A stretch of DNA of 64,000 nt from contig PKYA01000202.1 of NCBI GenBank assembly GCA_003133545.1, positions 1 to 64,000 on the forward strand. Reading direction: 5' to 3'. The first letter of the stretch is position 1. Every line of letters begins with the position of its first letter. Source of the DNA: Acidimicrobiaceae bacterium (GTDB lineage: Bacteria > Actinomycetota > Acidimicrobiia > Acidimicrobiales > RAAP-2). A model generated the notes under the pieces. The model was given only the letters and a program-made list of their open reading frames with translations, was not told the origin of the DNA and made no database searches. The position numbers were made by a program, and so were the translations under genes. Positions 18,355-26,873 of this stretch are shown piece after piece.

Positions 18355-19305
18355 TCAGCCGTGCTGGTGCCGCACGGACTCCAGTACGGCGCGGGTACCG
18401 TCCGCCAGCTGGGTCCAGGGGCGCCAGCCCAGCTGAATCGATGCCCGCTCGATGTCGAGACTCGAGCGCAGGAGTTCGCCCGGTCGCAGCGGCTCCATCA
18501 CGACGGAGGGCTCCACCCCGGCCTGCTCGGCCATGGTGGTGTAGAGCTCGTTCACCGAGGTCTCGCTCCCCGTCCCGATGTTGCACGTCAGGCCACCACC
18601 GCGCGAAGCGCCGCGCACGAAGGCGTCCACGACGTCGTCGACGTAGACGAAGTCCCGCGTCTGCGACCCGTCGCCGAAGACCGTGATCGGCTCGTTGCGC
18701 AGCAGGCGATCGGCGAAAATGGCCACCACACCGGCCTCCCCATGGGGATTCTGGCGAGGCCCGTAGACGTTGGCCAGGGCGAGGGCGCAGTATTCCAGGG
18801 AGTGCAGCTCCCGATAGGCCACCAGATAGTCCAACACCGCCTTCTTCGACACCCCGTAAGGGGAGAGCGGCTGGTGGGGATGCGCCTCGCGTACGGGGAG
18901 GTCCTCGGGCACCGGCTCTCCGTACAGGGTTCCCCCGCTGGCGGCGAAGATGACGCGATCGGACTCGGCCTGTCGGGCGCCCTCGAGGACGTGCAGAGAT
19001 CCGATGATGTTCACCTCGGCGTCGAAGGCGGGACGGGCCACCGAGACCCGCACGTCGGCCTGCGCCGCCAGGTGGAAGACGAGCTCAGGGCGGCGGCGGG
19101 CCATGAGGTCGACCACCGCGGGAGCGGTGATGTCGAGATGATGAATCGTCAGAGCGCGACCGGCACTCCCCCGCGCGTCAGCCAGATTCGTGAGCGATCC
19201 GGTGGAGAAGTCGTCCACCACATCGACCTCGTGCCCCTCCGCCAGGAGCCGATCTACCAAATTCGAGCCGATGAAGCCCGCCCCTCCCGTCACCATCGTG
19301 CGCAT
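18355..19305 (-). CDS. NAD-dependent epimerase (UDP-glucose 4-epimerase-like)
   Basis: MRTMVTGGAGFIGSNLVDRLL, YGVSKKA, GDGSQTRDFVYVDDVV. Confidence 0.9.
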   Translation of the reverse strand: MRTMVTGGAGFIGSNLVDRLLAEGHEVDVVDDFSTGSLTNLADARGSAGRALTIHHLDITAPAVVDLMARRRPELVFHLAAQADVRVSVARPAFDAEVNIIGSLHVLEGARQAESDRVIFAASGGTLYGEPVPEDLPVREAHPHQPLSPYGVSKKAVLDYLVAYRELHSLEYCALALANVYGPRQNPHGEAGVVAIFADRLLRNEPITVFGDGSQTRDFVYVDDVVDAFVRGASRGGGLTCNIGTGSETSVNELYTTMAEQAGVEPSVVMEPLRPGELLRSSLDIERASIQLGWRPWTQLADGTRAVLESVRHQHG

Positions 19306-19315
19306 GCGCGACTCC

Positions 19316-20392
19316 CTAGTCCGAAACTCGTTCGCCGTCGACCAACGTCCCCGAGGCGACCGTGGAGCGGCCGCCCAGGACGGACACCGGGCGGACGTCG
19401 GCCCGCTGGCCCACCGTCGCGTACGGCCCCATGACCGACCCCGCGACCTTGGCGTCGGCCGCCACGTGGCTGCCCTCCATCAGGACACAATCTAGGACCA
19501 CGGCGCCCGTCTCTATCACCGAACCGGTCCCCAGCACGCTGCGTTCCACGCGAGCGCCCGCCGCAACTTCGCAATCCGCGAAGACGACCGATGGCCCGAG
19601 GACCTGGCCATTGAGAGTGCTGCTGCCCGCGAGGAACACCCTGTCACCGCGGTCGGTCAACCCCGGCGCCAACTCACCGGGGCGGACCCCCGCCACCAGA
19701 TCCCGGTTGGCCTGCAGGAAGTCCGTCGGCGTCCCGGTGTCGAGCCAGTAATTGTCGTCGGAGCGCGCAAAGAGCGTGGCGGCGCGCACCATGGCGGGAA
19801 ACGTCTCCCGCTCAATCGACACCCGGCCGGTGGGTGCGATCCGGTCGAGAACAGAAGCCTCGAGGATGTAGGTGCCGGCGTTGATCCGATTGGTCGGCGC
19901 CTCGTCGCGCGGCGGCTTCTCGACGAATGCGGTGACCCGGCCATCGGCGTCGGTGGGCACCACCCCGAATGCTGAAGGGTCGGGGACCGGATGCAGCGCG
20001 ATGGTGCCCTCGGCCCCGCGCTCGCGGTGGAAGGCGATGAGCGCGCCGAGGTCGAGATCGGTGAGCACGTCCCCGTTGACCACGACGAACGTGTCGTCCA
20101 CTCCGCCGTACTCGGCGGCGAAGCGCACCGCCCCGGCGGTGTCAAGCGGTGCAGGCTCCACCGCGTAGGTCAGGGTGACCCCGGCGACGTGCCCGTCCGG
20201 GTACGCCTCTTTGAACGCGTCAGGCAGGTAGCCCAGCGAAAGGATCGCCTCGTCAATTCCGTGGGACCGCAGGTGCGCGAGCACCCGCTCAATCATCGGC
20301 ACGCCGACAATGGGCAACATCTGCTTGGGTGTCGAGAGAGTGAGCGGCCGCAGCCTGGTCCCCTCGCCGCCAACGAGGACAACTGCCTTCAT
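19316..20392 (-). CDS. NDP-sugar synthase/mannose-1-phosphate guanylyltransferase-like
   Basis: MKAVVLVGGEGTRLRPLTLSTPKQMLPI, FVEKPP, left-handed beta-helix hexapeptides at C-terminus. Confidence 0.9.
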   Translation of the reverse strand: MKAVVLVGGEGTRLRPLTLSTPKQMLPIVGVPMIERVLAHLRSHGIDEAILSLGYLPDAFKEAYPDGHVAGVTLTYAVEPAPLDTAGAVRFAAEYGGVDDTFVVVNGDVLTDLDLGALIAFHRERGAEGTIALHPVPDPSAFGVVPTDADGRVTAFVEKPPRDEAPTNRINAGTYILEASVLDRIAPTGRVSIERETFPAMVRAATLFARSDDNYWLDTGTPTDFLQANRDLVAGVRPGELAPGLTDRGDRVFLAGSSTLNGQVLGPSVVFADCEVAAGARVERSVLGTGSVIETGAVVLDCVLMEGSHVAADAKVAGSVMGPYATVGQRADVRPVSVLGGRSTVASGTLVDGERVSD

Positions 20393-21198
20393 TAGCTCGA
20401 CGGCTTGGTTGTGGTGCTGGTTGACGGCTTCGTGGTGGTGGTCACCGCGGTCGGGGACACGGTGGTGGTGGTCACCGGGGCGGTCGTAGTGGTGGACACC
20501 GGGGCCGAGGTTCCTTCTATTGCCTGGAGGAGAGCCAATTCGCTTGACGCCGGCACCTTGGGCAACGCCTTGTCCGCCGGACCGAAGCCGACGGTGATCA
20601 ACTGGCTATTGCGGAACTTGAGACTGGCCGGTGCCGAGGAGGAGTCGCCTCCAAGGAGCTTGACCTGGCTGCCGCTCTTCTGGTCCGCCGTCGACAGGGT
20701 CCACGAACGGACGCGGACCACGCCGGCCTTTCCGGCATCAGGAGTGCCGGCGGCGCACTTCTGCCCGTTCTTGTAGGCGGTGCCGCCGGGATACGTGATC
20801 GACGTGTTGGTGAGCTTCAAACCGGTGTACTCGGAGGCGAACGTGCCCAAGGTCGCGTTGTTCCCTGACTCGCTGCTCGACTTGGGCGCAATCAGCAGGA
20901 CACCGTTCCCGCTCGAGGTCAGTCCGGCAGTTGTCGAAGTCAGGGCGGGAAGGGCCGGCTCCACCTTCCCGCAGATATCGATGGACAGCGCGGCGTGCCA
21001 CGTCTGCCCCACTATCGGCTGCGTGGTCGGCGGATTCTTCGTGTAGTTGTAGCGGGCGAGGGCAACCGAAGCGAGGCCCACCAGGACGATCAGGGCGAGG
21101 GCGGCGTACCAGTTCACCGGCATCTGCCCGCGGTACGACGTCCCGCCTCCCGTTGCAGCGGCGCGTGCGACCGACTTCCCCGTAGAGCTTCTGGCCAT
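20392..21198 (-). CDS. Single-TM protein with Thr/Ser-rich C-terminal tail, function unknown
   Basis: MPVNWYAALALIVLVGLASVALARYNYTKN...; tail TTTTAPVTTTTVSPTAVTTTTKPSTSTTTKPSS; TAATG overlap with 19316 gene. Confidence 0.7.
   Translation of the reverse strand: MARSSTGKSVARAAATGGGTSYRGQMPVNWYAALALIVLVGLASVALARYNYTKNPPTTQPIVGQTWHAALSIDICGKVEPALPALTSTTAGLTSSGNGVLLIAPKSSSESGNNATLGTFASEYTGLKLTNTSITYPGGTAYKNGQKCAAGTPDAGKAGVVRVRSWTLSTADQKSGSQVKLLGGDSSSAPASLKFRNSQLITVGFGPADKALPKVPASSELALLQAIEGTSAPVSTTTTAPVTTTTVSPTAVTTTTKPSTSTTTKPSS
20395..20505 (-). repeat. Low-complexity coding repeat (ACC-rich) encoding Thr-rich tail
   Basis: Recurring gtggtggtcaccg units on + strand. Confidence 0.7.
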
Positions 21199-21238
21199 GG
21201 CGGGACGAAACCCTACAGCCTGGAGCGGTCCCCTCTGG

Positions 21239-22072
21239 CTACGGGTCCTTCCCGTAGGCCAGTTCGCGAAAGAGCGCCACCGTCTTGGGATGGATGGAGG
21301 ATCGGGCATACCACGGCGCCGCATCCGCTGAGCGCTCTGACCCGGAAAAGCGCCCCTCACCAGCTACGCAGAGGAGCTCGGCCATGGCGGCGCGCAGCCC
21401 GACCCGGTTGCCCATGATCTCCGCCGAACGCAGCAGGGCTCGGTAGAGACGTTCGTCGTAGGGACTGATTTGCAGGGCCCGCCGGATCATCCACTCGGCC
21501 TCCTCGCCGTCGCCACGGCGCAGGAAATGCTCGGCGCCCTTGAGTGCCGTGGCGGCGACCATCCCCTCCACATGGGCCTGGGTGCCGTCGAGCACCGCCC
21601 AATCGCTGAGCCGGAGGCCATCGAAGAGCCTTCCCCGCACCAGCCCGAGGGCATCTTTCCAGCGCTCGGGATCCGGATCGGCCGCAGCCAGGGCGAAGCG
21701 CTCCACGTCGGTTCCCACGCTGTCCGCCAGGCGGAGCCGCCGCCCGGCGTGGGGAAGGTGGTCCGCGCCGCTGCGGGACCGACCGAGCGACCGCCGGGCG
21801 ACCGATGCCGTCGAGTGGATGGTGGACGCCGCCACGCAGCGATCAGTCCAAAGGGCGGCGGCCCAGACATCGTTGCGCGCGCCGGCGCGATGGAGCGCCA
21901 GGTAGACGACCAACTCTTTCGCCGCCGCCCGGCAAAAGGGCCGGCTGGCACCCCGAACCTCCACCGGTCCCAGCACCGCCACCTCGACCTCAGGAGCCGC
22001 GTAGGAACGCGGCGACGGCTCAGCGTCGATGGACCGCGCCGCGGGGGACATGGCAGTGAACGGTCGGCGCAC
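21239..22072 (-). CDS. SARP-like regulator (winged helix plus bacterial transcriptional activator domain)
   Basis: VEVAVLGPVEVRGA...AAKELVVYLALHRAGARNDVWAAALW followed by BTAD TPR-like region (AEWMIRRALQISPYDERLYRALLRSAEIMGNRVGLRAAM). Confidence 0.75.
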   Translation of the reverse strand: MRRPFTAMSPAARSIDAEPSPRSYAAPEVEVAVLGPVEVRGASRPFCRAAAKELVVYLALHRAGARNDVWAAALWTDRCVAASTIHSTASVARRSLGRSRSGADHLPHAGRRLRLADSVGTDVERFALAAADPDPERWKDALGLVRGRLFDGLRLSDWAVLDGTQAHVEGMVAATALKGAEHFLRRGDGEEAEWMIRRALQISPYDERLYRALLRSAEIMGNRVGLRAAMAELLCVAGEGRFSGSERSADAAPWYARSSIHPKTVALFRELAYGKDP

Positions 22073-22104
22073 CCGGGTGCAGGTACCGATCGCAGCAGCA
22101 GCGG

Positions 22105-22980
22105 TCAGAGAGAATGTTTCCCGCCATAGAGGAGGGGGGGCGCCGGATCGCCCGCCTCGGTGGCCGGTGTCTCCGGCGCCCGCGACAACAGTACGGCGCC
22201 CGCGACGACGGCGGCGAAGCTCACCAACCGGGCCGCGCCCGGGAGGCCGTGGGGCAAGGCTTCGTGGAAGATCAGCAGACCGCCAACAATCGGGATCATG
22301 TTGTTCACCAGCGTGGAGAGCCCCGCCGTCTCGAGCACCCGCCCGCGCTGGAAGGACAGTTGGAGCACGACAAAGCCGAGTGCGGTGCAGAGGGCGAGCA
22401 CAGGGATGAACAACGGGCCGTTTCCGCTCACTGCACCCTTCGTGGCCAGATCACCGACTCCGAAGAGCAGCCCGGCGGCACACCCGAGCGATGCCGCTGG
22501 GCGCACCGTTCTCGCCACGACGGCGGCGAGCAACCCGGCGGCCGCTGCTCCGGCCAGCACCACAATGAGCAATGTCGCGCTGTGGGCGGACCGGGACGGC
22601 GACACGTGCACGGTCAGGGAGAGACCGAGCAAGAGGAGGCCTCCGACGGCTACCCACGCACCGATGCGCTCGCGCCGCCCGAGCGGCGTCCCCAATTGAT
22701 GCGCCAGGAAGGCGAGCACGCCGACGCCGCCCGCCGCAACTGCCTGCACCAGTGAGAGGGGTGCCAGGCTGAGCGCCGCGATGTAGAGCCCCCACCCGGC
22801 CCATCCGGTGGCATACCCCCACATCCACTGCCGGTTGGTCACCAACATGCGTACCGAGCGGACGGGATGCCGGAGGGAGAGGGAGAGCATGGTGTGGGTC
22901 GCTCCGTGTTGAACGAAGAACCCGACGTTGAGGGCAAGCGCAGCGCCCAACGCCAGCAACAGCCCGCCGGCCAGCTTCAC
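22105..22980 (-). CDS. DMT/EamA-like membrane transporter
   Basis: About 9-10 hydrophobic helices, EamA-like organisation. Confidence 0.75.
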   Translation of the reverse strand: MKLAGGLLLALGAALALNVGFFVQHGATHTMLSLSLRHPVRSVRMLVTNRQWMWGYATGWAGWGLYIAALSLAPLSLVQAVAAGGVGVLAFLAHQLGTPLGRRERIGAWVAVGGLLLLGLSLTVHVSPSRSAHSATLLIVVLAGAAAAGLLAAVVARTVRPAASLGCAAGLLFGVGDLATKGAVSGNGPLFIPVLALCTALGFVVLQLSFQRGRVLETAGLSTLVNNMIPIVGGLLIFHEALPHGLPGAARLVSFAAVVAGAVLLSRAPETPATEAGDPAPPLLYGGKHSL

Positions 22981-23059
22981 CGGGCCGGCGCCACGCCGAC
23001 AACGAGGGGAGTCAGCCCATCAGGCGTCGTGCGTACCACGACACCCAGGTTACGAGAAT

Positions 23060-23551
23060 CTAACTGGCCAGGAGAGAGCGCACCCCCGTATCGAGCGAGA
23101 ATCGGCCGGTCCCCATGATGGCGATCACGAGCGCCAGGGCGGCCAGAGCAATGTTGAGCTCGTAGCCCGAGCCGTTGGCGTTCCCGATGATCCCGTTGCT
23201 CCACGTCACAGTGATCATGGCCATGACCATGTCACCGACGAGCCCTGCCGCAGCCAACCGGCCCAGCACGCCAATCCCGACGGCGGCCCCACCGAAACAC
23301 TCGATGATGCCGCCCAACACCGCGAAGAACGGGCCGGGCCTGAGATGGGCGACGTGGGCGAAGTAGACGGCTTGCGGGTGAATGCCAGACCCGCCGAAGG
23401 CGCCGAACAGGGTAGCGGCGCCGTGGTAGACGAAGATCCACGCCAGGCCGATGCGCACCGCCAGGAGGGCGATATCGCGCGACGATCGGGCCTCCCGGAT
23501 GGCCCGGAGCCGATCGCTGGCGTGACGGACGCGCAGGACGAGCGACGTCAT
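23060..23551 (-). CDS. DoxX family membrane protein
   Basis: LAVRIGLAWIFVYHGAATLFGAFGG...; C-terminal part of ORF 23060..24472, ATG 23551 overlaps upstream stop (ATGA). Confidence 0.85.
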   Translation of the reverse strand: MTSLVLRVRHASDRLRAIREARSSRDIALLAVRIGLAWIFVYHGAATLFGAFGGSGIHPQAVYFAHVAHLRPGPFFAVLGGIIECFGGAAVGIGVLGRLAAAGLVGDMVMAMITVTWSNGIIGNANGSGYELNIALAALALVIAIMGTGRFSLDTGVRSLLAS

Positions 23552-24561
23552 GACGAGACGTCCGTCGCCGCGTGCAGGCGGAACGGCTGAGCCAACTGCG
23601 CCAGCACGACCTGGGGAACCGCTCGCCGCGCCGCGCCCTGCTCGAGCGGGACGGGTCGACCCAGAATCCCGGTGGGACACGGCGCCGCGTTGGTGGGGAA
23701 GATCGCTCGGTGCGCCAACTGGTCCCAACAGACCAGGACGAAGCCGAAATTGACCGAGCCGCGGGAGTCGATCGGCACGGCGATGTGGTGGAGGCGGTGG
23801 TAGGCGGGGCTCACCACGATGCGCCCCAGCGGCCCGAACGCCCAGCGGAGGTTGGCGTGGGGCAGGGTCACCAGGCACGCATACACGATGAGGGCGGCGC
23901 CGGGGACGGTCCCGCCCGCACCGAGGACGAGGACCGGCAGCAGTGCAGGGAGATAGGACGCGTGCACGAGGGGGTGGGTGCGAAAGGTGGTGAGCACACT
24001 CATGTCCTCCTGGGAGTGGTGGAGGGCATGGAGCCGCCACAGCGCCAGGGAGCGATGGTTGGCCACGTGCGCAGCCCAGTTCATGGCATCGATCCCGACG
24101 AGGATGGTGGCGATCACTACCAGCTGCGGCACCATCGACAGGTGGCTGAGGAGCAGGAAGCGGGCGTGCGCCTCGACCTCCACGCCCAGCCCGGTCTGCA
24201 CCAGGGTGAGCAGCGGCAGGACCATCACGGCGAAGATGCCGAAATAGGCGGCGTCGACCAGGTGGGCCCGAGCCACGAGCGGCCGTGGCACGGCGGGCCA
24301 CAGGCGCTCGGCAACGAGCACGACCGACACGAAGACGATAAGGACCGGACCGGCCGAATGGTCCCGCGCCGCCGCCAGCGCGCTCGAGAGGTCCCCGGCG
24401 GCCACGAGGGCCTGCAGGCCGACGTAGCCGAGCCACACTGCCGCCGCTCCCAGCCCCAGTACGGCCAACCACGCCCTCATCCGGGTTGCCGGGCGCAAAG
24501 TGGGCTCCGACGACGAGGACGGTCCGGGCGGACGGGTGATTCCCAGCTCGCTGATGGTCAT
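23548..24561 (-). CDS. Sterol desaturase/fatty acid hydroxylase family protein
   Basis: His motifs HVANHRSLALWRLHALHHS and YHRLHH; N-terminal TM helices; start ATG 24561. Confidence 0.88.
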   Translation of the reverse strand: MTISELGITRPPGPSSSSEPTLRPATRMRAWLAVLGLGAAAVWLGYVGLQALVAAGDLSSALAAARDHSAGPVLIVFVSVVLVAERLWPAVPRPLVARAHLVDAAYFGIFAVMVLPLLTLVQTGLGVEVEAHARFLLLSHLSMVPQLVVIATILVGIDAMNWAAHVANHRSLALWRLHALHHSQEDMSVLTTFRTHPLVHASYLPALLPVLVLGAGGTVPGAALIVYACLVTLPHANLRWAFGPLGRIVVSPAYHRLHHIAVPIDSRGSVNFGFVLVCWDQLAHRAIFPTNAAPCPTGILGRPVPLEQGAARRAVPQVVLAQLAQPFRLHAATDVSS

Positions 24562-24928
24562 GGGCTCGTGTCTCCCCAGATAGCGGGGCCTCCGGAGTTG
24601 TGGTGCTGCAGTGTCCACACGTCCATCACGCCCTCTCATCGTGTCAGGTTCTGGCCGGCATTTACCTAACGTAGAGGTACTACGGACGGAGGGCCGGTTC
24701 GGATCACCGGGATCCTGGAAATGGGTGCCCAAGCCAGAGCTCAGTCCAGGTGCCGCATGCCGCGGGCCGATCAATTGGAGTTCGGTGTTCTCGACCGATT
24801 CCGGCGCCAGGAGACGACATCGGCCACAACGAATCCCGATGCGGCGATCACGGCCAAGATGATTCCATGCGTGAAAGCTGAAGACCGATGGTAGAGCTTG
24901 GCGACGTGACCGGCTGGGACGCCGCGCC

Positions 24929-25699
24929 CTACTTCGTCACCACGTAGCGAAAACTCTCCCATTCCGGCCCGACCGACGGATCTTCGAGGGTGGCGACAAC
25001 CCTGGCCCCAGCCGCTTGGAGGAGAGCCTCCACCTTCGAGCGCTCTACTGCATACATCTCCATGATCGGTCTGTTGCCGTTGCGGATCATTCTGCTGATG
25101 GCGTCGTAGGCGCGCACAACACCGTCTGGCCCGTGATCGCGCAGCAGACGCTTTGCCAAGGCGAGTCGCGAGTGAGAGGTCGGTGCCGGCGTTTTGCTCG
25201 GCAACTGAAAGACCAATGCACCTCCTTGTCGAGTGACCCGCACTAACTCCCTTAGGTATCGGGTGCTCAAAACGGGTTCCATGTGCTGCATCACAATGTT
25301 GCTATAGACCAGGTCGAAGCTCTCATCATCGAGCAGACGCAGGTCGGGTTGGTCATTGATGATGTACTCGACACCGGATGTGTCTTGCGAGAGGTGACGG
25401 GCACGTTCAATCATCAATGGAGCAATGTCGATCCCGACGACCGCTGCGTAATACCGTTTGAGAGCGAGGGTGCCACGCCCGACCCCACACCCGAAATCGA
25501 GCGCCCGGTTGCGACTACCGGGTTCACCGAGATCCATGCCTTGCAGGAGCGCCATCATGGCGTCGATGTCGCTGACGCCACTTTCCAGGAACTTTTCGAG
25601 ATTCTTGCCACCTTTGAACTCGTCTTGGGTAAGTACCGCCCATAGGGGGTCTGACTTACCCAATCTGTCCCAGTGGCTCTTTAGCGCCCGAATTCTCAT
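24929..25699 (-). CDS. Class I SAM-dependent methyltransferase
   Basis: HWDRLGKSDPLWAVLT, ALDFGCGVGRGTLAL, FDLVYSNIVMQHM. Confidence 0.88.
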   Translation of the reverse strand: MRIRALKSHWDRLGKSDPLWAVLTQDEFKGGKNLEKFLESGVSDIDAMMALLQGMDLGEPGSRNRALDFGCGVGRGTLALKRYYAAVVGIDIAPLMIERARHLSQDTSGVEYIINDQPDLRLLDDESFDLVYSNIVMQHMEPVLSTRYLRELVRVTRQGGALVFQLPSKTPAPTSHSRLALAKRLLRDHGPDGVVRAYDAISRMIRNGNRPIMEMYAVERSKVEALLQAAGARVVATLEDPSVGPEWESFRYVVTK

Positions 25700-25923
25700 G
25701 GCTGGCGAACTTTGTCCTTGTCGAGTCGGAGGCACGGCTTGATTTCCAACACGGTACAGGCCGCCGCAAGGCATTTTGGGCTTCCGCTGATTTTGACGGA
25801 CAAGTTGGCTGTGATGCTGGTTCCGTGCGAACTCCTCGCCCGGAAGCTTAGGGAGCCGACACAAGATCAGCGTTCTGGGCGGCGGGCTGCGACACGCAGG
25901 TTGGTTCGGAAATATCTGTTCTG

Positions 25924-25946
25924 CCCGCCTCCGGACCGGAGGCGGG
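25924..25946 (-). terminator. Perfect 10-bp stem, 3-nt loop hairpin downstream of the tRNA
   Basis: CCCGCCTCCG-GAC-CGGAGGCGGG; 42 nt past the tRNA 3' end on the minus strand; no strong U-tract. Confidence 0.5.
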
Positions 25947-25988
25947 TCAAGCAAAAGCGGTCCACCCAACGGGGTCAACCGCAAGGGG

Positions 25989-26062
25989 TGGGGACGGAGG
26001 GATTCGAACCCTCACTGGAGGCGGTTTAAGCGCCCTGCCTCTGCCAATTGGGCTACGCCCCC
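25989..26062 (-). tRNA. tRNA with UAA anticodon (Leu by anticodon) but short 5-nt variable loop
   Basis: GGGGGCG TA GCC CAATTGGCAGA GGC A GGGCG CTTAAAC CGCCT CCAGT GAGGG TTCGAAT CCCTC CGTCCCC A; all four stems pair; CCA not encoded. Confidence 0.85.
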
Positions 26063-26213
26063 GAGTTGTCGTCGTGCGTGCGCATCGATCATAAGCCGCC
26101 CGCTGCGGACCCGACTGCCGGGCCGTTGGTAATCTGCATCCGTACTTAGCTCCCGCAGGCAGCAGACCGCCTTCGACACTCGTCCATCATGGCGAAGGAA
26201 GAGCGAACTCCTC

Positions 26214-26651
26214 TTGTACCTTGCCCTGGTCGCGCCGCTCGGAATCGCGCTGTCGGTCTGGCAGGCGAACTTGTCTCGTGATGCGCCGGCATCGCACTGG
26301 ATCGTGGCACTGGTCGCGGTCAGCGCTGTCGTTGCGATGATCCTCCTCGGGCGCGGCCGTCAACGCGAGAGGGCGCGCGACTGGGCGGCTGGGAGTGCCA
26401 AAACCATCAGGGCCTGGCGCGCGCTGCCGCGGCCGGTCGTGCTCTCGGCCGTCGTGTGGAGCGTCCTCATCGCCGGCGTGGTCTCGTGGGATGTGGTGAG
26501 CTTCGCCGTCCAGTCCCATGCCCTACCCACGCTGAGCTACTACGTCGGGCATGTGACCCGCTACCGGATCGGTCGTGGGCTCTTCTTCGCGCTGTGGCTC
26601 GGCTGCGGGTCGTACCTGGTTGGCGCGTGGCGACGCGAGAGGGCCAAGTGA
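26214..26651 (+). CDS. Hypothetical membrane protein
   Basis: At least three hydrophobic segments; TTG start; overlaps next ORF by GTGA. Confidence 0.6.
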   Translation: MYLALVAPLGIALSVWQANLSRDAPASHWIVALVAVSAVVAMILLGRGRQRERARDWAAGSAKTIRAWRALPRPVVLSAVVWSVLIAGVVSWDVVSFAVQSHALPTLSYYVGHVTRYRIGRGLFFALWLGCGSYLVGAWRRERAK

Positions 26652-26860
26652 CCTTGCTGGCCATCGTCCCCGGCGCGCTCGTGTGGGCCGCGCTCGCCGG
26701 GGCGAGCGCGGCATGGCTTGCGGTCGTGTTGCTTGCCTCGCCGAAATTGATCGGTCCGAGACGTGTGCTGCGATGGTTGCTCGCATCGTGGCTCTCCCGT
26801 TTCATGATCGTCGCCGCCTGGGGTGCCGCCGGCTGGCACATCTTCTGCCAGCGACCGTGA
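26648..26860 (+). CDS. Small two-TM membrane protein (possibly DUF6186-like)
   Basis: VTLLAIVPGALVWAALAGASAAWLAVVLLASPKLIGPRRVLRWLLASWLSRFMIVAAWGAAGWHIFCQRP. Confidence 0.6.
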   Translation: MTLLAIVPGALVWAALAGASAAWLAVVLLASPKLIGPRRVLRWLLASWLSRFMIVAAWGAAGWHIFCQRP

Positions 26861-26873
26861 CGCGGGGCGCCGA

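Noticed and set aside
16517-18586. 689-aa minus-strand ORF
   Set aside because: Antisense to cofD and cofE
20395-20505. Tandem repeat as a possible non-coding element
   Set aside because: Explained by codons for the Thr-rich tail of the 20392 gene
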